This document shows, piece after piece, positions 56,888-64,000 of a stretch of 64,000 nt of DNA (positions within the stretch are counted from its first letter, which is position 1; each line of letters begins with the position of its first letter). The stretch comes from Gluconacetobacter diazotrophicus PA1 5. Its GTDB lineage: Bacteria > Pseudomonadota > Alphaproteobacteria > Acetobacterales > Acetobacteraceae. Where the stretch lies: the NCBI RefSeq assembly GCF_000067045.1, contig NC_010125.1:1588001-1652000 (forward strand), in the 5' to 3' direction. A model generated the notes under the pieces. It saw only the letters and a list, made by a program, of their open reading frames with translations. It had not been told where the DNA came from and did no database searches. A program made the position numbers and the translations under genes.

Positions 56888-57382
56888 ATGGCCCGCGTCC
56901 TGCATCCTGCGAAACGACCCGCGATACGCCCTGGGACACACCCTGCCCTGGGCGCGTGGCTGATCGTCGCGTTCACGCTGCTGGGTTTTCTGGGCCAGTT
57001 GCTGGTCCAGAACCAGGCACGGCCCGACGAGGCGCCGCGCGCCACGATCGAGCGGCTGACCGGCATCGACATCGCCCCCGAAGACTGCGCCGGCACCTGC
57101 GCCATGCCGGCCATGCACATGGCCATGCCGGGCATGATGCAGGCGGGTATGACGCAGGCGGCGCCCCTTCCGTCACATGCGCCCCGGCACCATCATGACG
57201 GGTCGTGCCCGCTCTGCCCGCTGCTGCATATTCCGGCCATCATCCTCACCGGCCTGGCCTTTCTACCGCTTCCGCCCACGGGGTGGATGCGGCCCCAGTG
57301 CCGGCCCGCGCAACCCCGGGCGCCCCCGGCATCCGGCAGCCGTCTTCTTCCCCCCTCGCGCGCACCGCCTGCCACGGCCTGA
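56888..57382 (+). CDS. DUF2946-like His/Met/Cys-rich membrane protein
   Basis: This 164-residue protein has an N-terminal membrane segment (WLIVAFTLLGFLGQLLV, about residues 24-40), then CAGTCAMPAMHMAMPGMMQA and HAPRHHHDGSCPLCPLLHIP. Such metal-binding clusters resemble the DUF2946 proteins often placed upstream of TonB-dependent copper receptors. Here a TonB receptor follows 187 bp later. The C terminus is Pro/Ala rich. Copper or another transition metal is a guess from residue content and context. Confidence 0.62.
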   Translation: MARVLHPAKRPAIRPGTHPALGAWLIVAFTLLGFLGQLLVQNQARPDEAPRATIERLTGIDIAPEDCAGTCAMPAMHMAMPGMMQAGMTQAAPLPSHAPRHHHDGSCPLCPLLHIPAIILTGLAFLPLPPTGWMRPQCRPAQPRAPPASGSRLLPPSRAPPATA

Positions 57383-57568
57383 ACGGCGTCCCGCCCGGAT
57401 GAACCATCCGCGCGGATGACGCCGCTCCGACGCCGGCAGGCCGCCCCGATTCCCCCATGGATTTCCCGCATGCCCCTGGATGACGACCAGGGCGCCGTGC
57501 GGACAATCCACGAGGCCCGATGACCGCCCCCCTGCCGGCTTTTTCCAGGTCAGCCCAGGACAGACATC

Positions 57569-59959
57569 ATGTCAGGTCATCCACGGCCCGCGCGCCCAAC
57601 GCACAGGGCCGGTCCGCGCCGCGTAGCGCTAGCCGTTTTCGTGCTTTCCATGCATGGCGCGGCCGTACCCGCCCAATCGGCGGCCACGCCCCTCCCCTCC
57701 AACCGCACCTCCAGCAGGACACCGGTCGCGCCGGCACAGAAGATCGATCCGCGAACGCACGCCGCCGCGCCGCCCGCGCCCGCGCCCAAGGCCGAGACGC
57801 TGGTCGTGACCCGGCAGGCCACGGCGCCGGACGCCAGGCGCTTCGCGCTGCCGCAGACCAGCGCGGGCATCGACCGGCGGACGATCGAGGCGACCGTCAA
57901 CATCGTCGATACCGAAGACGCGCTGAAATACCTGCCCAGCCTGCTGCTGCGCAAACGCAACAACGGCGACACGCAGGCCACGCTCGAAACCCGGACCTGG
58001 GGCGTCAATTCCAGTGCCCGCAGCCTGGTCTATGTCGACGATGCCCCGATCTCGGCCCTGATTTCCAACAACAACACGAACGGCGCGCCGCGCTGGGGCA
58101 TGGTGACACCCGAGCAGATCGAACGGATCGACATGCTCTACGGCCCGTTCGCGGCGGAATATCCCGGCAATTCCATGGGCGGCGTCGTGCTGGTCACCAC
58201 GCGGATGCCCGACCGTTTCACGGCCACGGTCAAGCAGACCGGCAGCGTGCAGACCTATGATGCCTACCGGACCAGGGGGAACTACGGCACCGCGAACAGT
58301 GCGGTGACGATCGGCGACCGGATCGGCCGCCTGTCCTGGCTGTTCAGCGCCAACCGGGAGGAAAGCCTGGGCCAGCCGCTGTTCTTCGTCACCAGTTCCG
58401 GCATGCCGGCCGGCACGACGGGCGGGATCGCGGCGCTGAGCAAGACGGGGTCGGTCGCAAACGTCATGGGAGCGGGCGGGCTGCAGCACAGCACGACCGA
58501 TAACGTGACGCTGCGCCTTGCCTATGATTTCACGCCATGGCTGCGCCTGAACTATACGGTCGGATACTGGGACAACCAGACCCGCGCCCGGTCGCAATCC
58601 TACCTGACCAATGCCGCCGGTGCCGCCACCTTCGGCGGTGTCGCGGGCTTCGCCAACGACACCTACACGTATGACGAACAGCACCTGATGAACGCGGTCT
58701 CGCTGAAGACCAGGACGCAGGGCCATTGGGACGGGGAAGCCATCTTCACGGACTATGACTACCTGAAGGACATCCAGCGCAATCCGGCCGGCGTGCTGGG
58801 CGGCACGAACTTCACGCCGAACGGCTATATCGCGCGCATGGACGGGTCCGGCTGGATGACGGCGGACGTCAAGGGAATCTGGCGCCCCAGCGGCGTCGGC
58901 GGCGCGCATGAACTCAGCTTCGGCGGCCATCGGGACCAGTACGACCTGGAAAACCCGACCTACAACACCGGCAACTGGGCGTCCTCGCCCGCGGCAGGAA
59001 ACGGCACGCTCCATTCCAGCGGGCGTGGAACGACGACGACCTATGCCCTCTGGGCGCAGGAGGCATGGAAGTTCGCGCCGGGCTTTACGCTGACGGTCGG
59101 CGGAAGGCTGGAATTCTGGCGGGCCTCCAACGGCTTCAACCAGGCCGGCGCCGTCGCCGCCAGCCAGCCGCCGGAACATTCGACCAATTTTTCGCCCAAG
59201 GCGACGCTGGCGTGGCGGATCAACCCGGACTGGACCGCCAAACTGTCCTTCGGCGAGGCCTGGCGCTACCCGACGGTGTCCGAGCTGTACCAGATCGTCT
59301 CGACCGGCGGAACATATGCCGTCCCCAACGCCACCCTGCGGCCCGAACAGGTGTTCTCCAGCGAGGCCATGATCGAACGCCGCACGCACAGCGGCAGCCT
59401 GCGCCTGTCGCTGTTCCAGGAAAACACGCACAACGCACTGATCTCGCAAAGCACGTTGCTGAACAACATCTATACGACGACGTTCCAGAACGTGACCGAG
59501 GTGCGCAATCGCGGCGTGGAATTCGTGGCGGAACGGCGCGACCTTCTGATCAAGGGCTTCGACCTGTCAAACAGCTTGACCTATGTCGATTCCCGCATTC
59601 TCTCCGACCCCGGCTTCCAGAGTTCGACCGGCACCACCGCCGCCGGCAAGCATGTGCCCTATGTGCCGGACTGGCGCGACACGGTACAGGCCACGTGGCA
59701 CGCGACGAAGCGCCTCGATCTGTCGGCGGCGCTTCGCTACCAGGGCCGGATGTATTCCACGCTGGACAATACCGACCGTGTCGGCCACGTCTTCGGCGCG
59801 TTCGATAAATTCCTTGTTGCGGACGTGCATGTTCACTGGCACGTCACGGGACCGCTGACGTTCGATGCCGGCATCGATAATATCAACAATGCCCGGTATT
59901 ACGAATATCATCCGTTTCCGATGCGGACGTATGTTGCGGATCTGAAGGCCAGTTTTTAA
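57569..59959 (+). CDS. TonB-dependent outer membrane receptor
   Basis: This 796-residue receptor has a signal region (VALAVFVLSMHGAAVPAQS), a plug domain (EDALKYLPSLLLRKRNNGD, SLVYVDDAPISALISNNNTN, IERIDMLYGPFAAEYPGNSM) and a C-terminal 22-strand barrel ending with YVADLKASF. The TonB box is not clear; AETLVVTRQ near residue 74 is a candidate. Upstream is the metal-rich DUF2946-like gene, so a metal complex is one ligand option; no Fur or heme motifs are visible. A repeat with strong hairpins begins directly after the stop. Confidence 0.92.
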   Translation: MSGHPRPARPTHRAGPRRVALAVFVLSMHGAAVPAQSAATPLPSNRTSSRTPVAPAQKIDPRTHAAAPPAPAPKAETLVVTRQATAPDARRFALPQTSAGIDRRTIEATVNIVDTEDALKYLPSLLLRKRNNGDTQATLETRTWGVNSSARSLVYVDDAPISALISNNNTNGAPRWGMVTPEQIERIDMLYGPFAAEYPGNSMGGVVLVTTRMPDRFTATVKQTGSVQTYDAYRTRGNYGTANSAVTIGDRIGRLSWLFSANREESLGQPLFFVTSSGMPAGTTGGIAALSKTGSVANVMGAGGLQHSTTDNVTLRLAYDFTPWLRLNYTVGYWDNQTRARSQSYLTNAAGAATFGGVAGFANDTYTYDEQHLMNAVSLKTRTQGHWDGEAIFTDYDYLKDIQRNPAGVLGGTNFTPNGYIARMDGSGWMTADVKGIWRPSGVGGAHELSFGGHRDQYDLENPTYNTGNWASSPAAGNGTLHSSGRGTTTTYALWAQEAWKFAPGFTLTVGGRLEFWRASNGFNQAGAVAASQPPEHSTNFSPKATLAWRINPDWTAKLSFGEAWRYPTVSELYQIVSTGGTYAVPNATLRPEQVFSSEAMIERRTHSGSLRLSLFQENTHNALISQSTLLNNIYTTTFQNVTEVRNRGVEFVAERRDLLIKGFDLSNSLTYVDSRILSDPGFQSSTGTTAAGKHVPYVPDWRDTVQATWHATKRLDLSAALRYQGRMYSTLDNTDRVGHVFGAFDKFLVADVHVHWHVTGPLTFDAGIDNINNARYYEYHPFPMRTYVADLKASF

Positions 59960-60082
59960 GTTCTTTTTTGAAAAAAAGAACCAAAAAACTTTTGATCTGT
60001 TCAGGGGCATTGTGCCGGGCGCGTACGATGTCCCGAAACAGATCAAAAGTCTTTTTGCTTCTTTTTCTTCAGAAAAAGAAGA
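59960..60082. repeat. composite palindromic intergenic repeat, copy 2
   Basis: This 123-bp unit matches that at 20156-20276. It has GTTCTTTTTTGAAAAAAAGAAC-like dyad sequence on the left, a perfect 14-bp pair ACTTTTGATCTGTT / AACAGATCAAAAGT in the middle, and a CTTCTTTTTCTTC...GAAGAAAAAGAAG-type dyad on the right. It also supplies the last codons and stop of the convergent PhyH-like gene. Confidence 0.85.
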
Positions 60083-61194
60083 CCCTTCCGCACCAAACCA
60101 GCGCTGACCCGCCCAGGCCACCCCGACATGTCCTGCCGAACCTTGGCCGCCGCATGACCGGCAACGTCGCGGTCGAACGCGCCGACAGTGCCGCGCCTGC
60201 GCCAGACCTGCCGCCCCAGGCCGCTTTCCTCCAGCCAGTCGCCAAAAGCCCACATCACAGGCACGCGCCACCGGCCCAGGGCCGGAATGCGCCACAGATC
60301 GACCGGCGGGGCACAAAACGGATTCCCGCGTTCGTACGCCCAGACCTCGACCCGCATACCGGCGTCCCGGGCGGCCCCGCGCGCATGAAAGCCACCCGTA
60401 TCCGCGACGATCAGCGTATTCGCCGGCAGCGGAAAGGAGCGCGGCGGCGGGTAGCCCATGGCGGAAATGGTGTCTTCATCGACACGGAAAGATCCCCGGC
60501 CGGTCAGACGGTTTTCCGATCCGGATGCCTCGATGCTCATTCGTTTTTCCCAGGCCCGGCGCGCTGGGGTGATGATGTGCGAACCAGGGACATAGATGAA
60601 CGGGCTGCTGTCTTCCGCGACGTCGGTCAGGGTGAACCACGCCTTGACCGTCGGATGGAAGGTATCGGCATGAAGCTGAAGCTGCGGGTCGGGGTCGCCC
60701 GTGACGGCATGCGGAAGAATGGTCTGGATATAATAAAGCGGTTCGCAATCGCGGCCACCGGCCAGCCGTGTCAGCTTGCCCAGCAGCCGCCTGTCCAGCA
60801 GGCGCCGCATGCCGGGCATCCCGGCCAGCACCCTGGGATCGAGCGCGATGCGGCGGGTGACCGTGTCGCCCTGTATGGTCTCGCGCGCCGGCCCGCGATA
60901 GCGCGTGACGTCATCAAGAAGCTGGCTGAATGCTTCGGCCGGCAGGAAATCCGGGACGACGACGAAACCATCCCGCGCGAACGCGGCCGCCAGAGGAGCG
61001 GGAACGCCGCGCCCCAGCCGCCGCCGCCGCCAGGCGGTGGCCCGATGCGCCATGGCCTGGCGCAGGACATGCAGCCCCCGTTCATTCAGCGCCCGGCTGC
61101 CGATCAGCGGATTGTCACGGAATGATTTCGCGCCGGTAAAAAGCTGAAGCGCCCAGATGGGACAGGACAGTATCCACGTGAACGTCTTGAACAT
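60043..61194 (-). CDS. phytanoyl-CoA dioxygenase (PhyH)-like Fe(II)/2OG oxygenase
   Basis: This protein of about 383 residues resembles the PhyH family. FARDGFVVVPDFLPAEAFSQLL (about residues 62-83), LQLHADTFHPTVKAWFTL (His and Asp of the HxD iron site), SPFIYVPGSHIITPARRAWE and LIVADTGGFHARGAARDAGM (second His) are visible. It starts with two hydrophobic segments (TWILSCPIWALQLF). The start at 61194 (MFKTFT) is chosen; a TTG at 61284 extends it by 30 residues. The last 12 or so residues (LLFLKKKKQKDF) come from the repeat copy 2. Substrate is unknown; hydroxylation of a lipid or glycan component is conceivable. Confidence 0.75.
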   Translation of the reverse strand: MFKTFTWILSCPIWALQLFTGAKSFRDNPLIGSRALNERGLHVLRQAMAHRATAWRRRRLGRGVPAPLAAAFARDGFVVVPDFLPAEAFSQLLDDVTRYRGPARETIQGDTVTRRIALDPRVLAGMPGMRRLLDRRLLGKLTRLAGGRDCEPLYYIQTILPHAVTGDPDPQLQLHADTFHPTVKAWFTLTDVAEDSSPFIYVPGSHIITPARRAWEKRMSIEASGSENRLTGRGSFRVDEDTISAMGYPPPRSFPLPANTLIVADTGGFHARGAARDAGMRVEVWAYERGNPFCAPPVDLWRIPALGRWRVPVMWAFGDWLEESGLGRQVWRRRGTVGAFDRDVAGHAAAKVRQDMSGWPGRVSAGLVRKGLLFLKKKKQKDF

Positions 61195-61326
61195 GCCACT
61201 CGATCGTCGCGAAAGGGTGAAGACAAGCACCCCCCGCGCGATCTTTTTTATCGCCGCGCCGCGAGCGTACACGAAGTGAAACAATACACGCCGACCAGGA
61301 CTTTTCCAGCATTCTGAATGCTCTAG

Positions 61327-62776
61327 CAGGCTGTCGGATTGGGCGCTGCCGTAGTGATGAGTGATGGCGACGACGGCGTTTATGCGGCCGTCAGTCGCGT
61401 GATCCTACGGCAATTATATGCGAGGGCGACGAGCGTCCATTCTGTTGCGACGTTGGGGAGGCCACGGAGATGGAAACGGGTGAAGCCCATGGCGCTCTTG
61501 ATGATACCGAAGACCGGTTCGACGGTCTGCTTGCGTAAGGCGTAAAGGGCTTTTGCCGGGTTCTGTTGCAGCCTGGCCTTCATTTCCAGGCGCCAGGGCT
61601 CGGTGATCCGGCGCGGCTCCCTGGGTGGCGGTTCTGGCCGGAAGTCATAAGGGCGCCGATTCACAGGGCGTCCGATGGCGACCAGCGGGTCCACGCCGCT
61701 GGCCTGCAACGTTTCGACGGCTTTGCCGCTGGCGAAACCCGTGTCGGCGAGGACGGTTCGTGGCAGGCCGATCCTCTCCTCCATACCCAGGATGGTGGCG
61801 GCGAAGCTGGGCGCGTCCGCCGTCGTCGAACGACGCCATTTTCCAAGATCAACTGGCGCCCTCGGGCACAAACCACGGCCTGGGCATTGTAGGCTTGCCG
61901 GTATTCATGCGCGTCGGAGCGGCGCATCAGCTTGTCTGTCCGGATCGGTCAGGTTGATCTGCCGGTCTGGTGGCGGTTCATCGTCCGGTTCTTTCGGCGC
62001 CCGACCGCGCCGTCCCCGCTTCGCATCAAAAGCTGCCTTCTTGCGCTCATATTCTGGTCGGGCGGTCTTGGCCTGCTCGCGGGCTTCCGCCTCCAGTCGC
62101 GCACAGGCTTCATCCAGCTTTGCCTTCAGAGCCTCCCGCCGGGCCAGTTCCTCCGGCAACGCCTGATGATCCACATCGGTTGTATCCGCCGCCTCTGCCC
62201 GTTCCATCAGGGTGGAGATATCGGTGGCCAGTTTCTCGCGCAGCTCTTTCGCGCGATCATAACGAATGGAACGGTATTTCGAGGCATTGGCATCGATCTT
62301 CGTGCCGTCGATCGACACCGTGCCAAGCCGCACCAGTCCCGTCTCGCGTGCCAGCAGGAGTACATGCATGAACGCTGCCTCGATCGCCGTGCGGTTGCCG
62401 CGCCGGAACGTCGCGATCGTGTCATGGTCAGGATGCAGGTTCGCCGCCACAAAGCGCATACCGATATCACGATATGTCGCCCGTTCGATCCGACGCGATG
62501 AGAACACGCCGTTCGCATAGGCGTAAATCAGCAGCGCCAGCATCAGGCGCGGATGATACTGCGCCTTGCCGCCAGTCCGCACAGGAACGGAAAATGCCCT
62601 CAACGGCACCCGCTCTACCGCCGCCACGATGAAATGCGCCACATCGTCCGACGGCAGCCATGACTTCAGATCCGGCGGCAGAAGATACGGCTGCGATCGA
62701 TCAAACGGAATGAAGCTGCTCATCCTGAAAGCTTACCGCAGATCGCCAGAGCCAGGTACCCCAACCCGACAGCCTG
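61327..62776 (-). mobile_element. IS1182-family insertion sequence, decayed
   Basis: Inverted repeats CAGGCTGTCGG (from 61327) and CCGACAGCCTG (to 62776) bound it. CTAG is present on both sides (61323-61326 and 62777-62780), consistent with palindromic-target insertion and duplication. The transposase is on the minus strand and has two frameshifts. Confidence 0.82.
61380..62723 (-). pseudogene. IS1182-family transposase, two frameshifts
   Basis: The frame from 62723 gives MSSFIPFDRSQPYLLPPDLK, the usual start, through GTVSIDGTKIDANASKYRS (first catalytic Asp region) to about 61940. There an extra base (GACAGAC for GACAGC, near 61935) shifts to a frame with MRRSDAHEYRQAYNAQAVV. A second shift near 61829-61835 restores SFAATILGMEERIGLP and VLADTGFASGKAVETL (second Asp), ending with KALYALRKQTVEPVFGIIKS (Glu). 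All three catalytic segments survive, but not in one reading frame. Confidence 0.85.
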
Positions 62777-63000
62777 CTAGCTTAAAAATAAATGATCAAG
62801 AGAACGACGATACCTTTCATCGTACCAATATTACAGAGATGGTCATTACGCCGGAAGGCGAATTCTATGCCTACAATGTGAAGTTTGTCAGCCAGTTCGA
62901 GCGGGCCGAAAACCAGCCGAATGGTAGTTAGCCATGTGCGCTGCTTCATTCAGAAGTTATACCAAAGGCCGTAGCCACTGACTCGTGTGTGAAGTGACGA
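62777..63000 (+). other. gene remnant and spacer right of IS1182
   Basis: An open frame from the IS edge reads LKINDQENDDTFHRTNITEM then VITPEGEFYAYNVKFVSQFE and ends at the stop 62929-62931. It looks like the C terminus of a real, less GC-rich protein cut by the insertion. Its N-terminal half was not found on the other side of the IS in any matching frame. The family is not recognised. Confidence 0.45.
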
Positions 63001-63044
63001 ACGGCGCCGGCTCTGATTCTCTTGATTTTGGGAGGATCTGGCAG

Positions 63045-63616
63045 ATGACGAGAGCGGTGAAGCTACGGGATGACTATTCGGCCTCTGATCTGAGGCGACT
63101 TGCGGCGCGCAGCCGGCAGGCGAACGCTGCGCGCCGGCTTCTGGCCCTGGCGGCGATCCGTGACGGGGCCAGCCGCACCGATGCGGCCCGCGTAGGCGGC
63201 ATGGACCGCCAGACGCTGCGGGACTGGGTTCACCGCTTCAATGCTGAAGGGCCGGATGGCCTGCGCGATCATCTGCACGCAGGGCCGGCCTGCCGCCTGA
63301 GCGGGGCACAGCAGGCCGAATTGAAGGCCCTGGTCGAGGCGGGGCCGGATCGGCAGCGTGATGGCGTGGTGCGCTGGCGCCGGGTCGATCTGCAACGCGT
63401 GATCGAAGAGCGCTTCGGCGTCGTCTATCATGAGCGTCATGTGTCCACTCTACTGAAACGGCTTGGTTTTTCCTATGTCAGCGCCCGGCCACGTCACCCG
63501 GGTCAGGACGCTGGCGTCATGGAGGCATTCAAAAAAACTTCCCCCGCATCCTGAATGCCCATACCGGCCATCTGCCCAAGGGCAAGCCGATCGAGATCTG
63601 GTTCCAGATGCTATGA
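63045..63616 (+). pseudogene. IS630-family transposase, truncated
   Basis: The start at 63045 (MTRAVKLRDDYSASD) follows GGAGGATCTGGCAG. A helix-turn-helix (GASRTDAARVGGMDRQTLRD, about residues 41-60) and winged region (HVSTLLKRLGFSYVSARPRH) are clear. At TTCAAAAAAACTTCC (near 63529-63540) the frame ends in SPAS; a -1 shift gives NFPRILNAHTGHLPKGKPIE and IWFQ before a stop at 63616. The A-run suggests programmed slippage known in this family, but the rest of the DDE domain is missing. Confidence 0.82.
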
Positions 63617-63686
63617 GGGCAGACACCGCCGGCAAGAAAGGCTCAATCTCAAGCGTGTCAGCACCAATGACGAGGGAGTTCCTGCC

Positions 63687-64000
63687 ATGTCATCCGAGAA
63701 CGCCATTCACATTGCCATCGAACTCAGCGTTTCCTCCTGGCTTGTCGCGGTAAAGACTATCTCGGGAGCCACGAAATCCCGATTGCATCGCCTCGAAGGT
63801 GGAGACGCCTCAGGGCTGCTGAAATTGATCGCGGAGCTTCAAACGCGCGCGTCGACCCAGCCGGGTGATGTCGCGGAGGTGTCATGCTGTTTCGAGGCCG
63901 GCCGCGATGGCTTCTGGCTGTATCGTTTGCTGACAGCGCACGGCATCGCCGCGTATGTGCTTGAGCCCACGAGCATTCTGGTCAATCGTCGCGCACGTCG
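63687..64000 (+). CDS. IS110-family transposase, N-terminal part
   Basis: An ATG at 63687 starts MSSENAIHIAIELSVSSWLV and stays open to the window end (about 104 residues). EVSCCFEAGRDGFWLYRLLT and AAYVLEPTSILVNRRARR match the DEDD N-terminal domain of IS110-family recombinases. The first acidic position reads Glu (IAIELS) where family members usually have Asp. The remainder lies outside the window. It abuts the truncated IS630 element. Confidence 0.85.
   Translation, partial: MSSENAIHIAIELSVSSWLVAVKTISGATKSRLHRLEGGDASGLLKLIAELQTRASTQPGDVAEVSCCFEAGRDGFWLYRLLTAHGIAAYVLEPTSILVNRRAR

Overview
The window is high-GC alphaproteobacterial DNA. It most likely comes from an acetic acid bacterium (Acetobacteraceae; Gluconacetobacter or Komagataeibacter-like). 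The supports are a hopanoid operon in the order hpnA-B-C-D-E-shc-hpnG, a phosphoketolase and acetate kinase pair, OprB porin and NodT-type efflux genes, and IS types common in that family. Genus is an inference; no rRNA is present.

Region 1 (1-9640) is a decayed mobile island integrated at the 3' end of a tRNA-Leu(TAA) gene (9643-9728). It holds a tyrosine integrase, a ParA-like ATPase, a frameshifted small DNA-binding gene, a MobF-type relaxase cut off by an IS21 element, and IS5 and IS3 elements, one nested in another. The relaxase/IS21/IS3 junction lacks a target duplication, which points to rearrangement.

Region 2 (9804-20147) is chromosomal backbone: a YgjP-like metallopeptidase, a YcgN-like protein, a spermidine/putrescine-type ABC locus whose ATPase has lost every catalytic motif and whose permease is half-size, two stress-type membrane proteins (ElaB/YqjD and YqjE types), and a MarR-FUSC-DUF1656-HlyD-OMF efflux operon.

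Region 3 (20156-30433) is a surface-glycan locus: two GT61 enzymes, a 965-residue double GT2 enzyme, a GT92/GT2_4-type enzyme and an unknown secreted protein, followed by an M28 peptidase. Region 4 (30442-36434) encodes an EmrAB-OMF tripartite drug efflux system divergent from an OprB porin. Region 5 (36982-40610) is phosphoketolase plus acetate kinase, ending in a clear intrinsic terminator.

Region 6 (40744-51180) is the hopanoid operon: HpnC, HpnD and HpnE make squalene, Shc cyclises it, and HpnG, HpnA and HpnB act on or around the C35 side chain. A divergent hpnL-like transporter gene and tyrA follow. As written, shc carries two compensating single-base indels that put its catalytic DXDD motif out of frame. 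Region 7 (51248-61194) has malic enzyme, a histidine phosphatase, a large PLP-fold protein of unknown role, rfbA, a His/Met-rich DUF2946-like protein with a TonB receptor, and a PhyH-type oxygenase. Region 8 (61327-64000) is an IS graveyard (IS1182, IS630, IS110).

Two intergenic repeat families recur, one near 20.2 and 60.0 kb and one near 36.8 and 51.2 kb. No CRISPR array or rRNA was seen.
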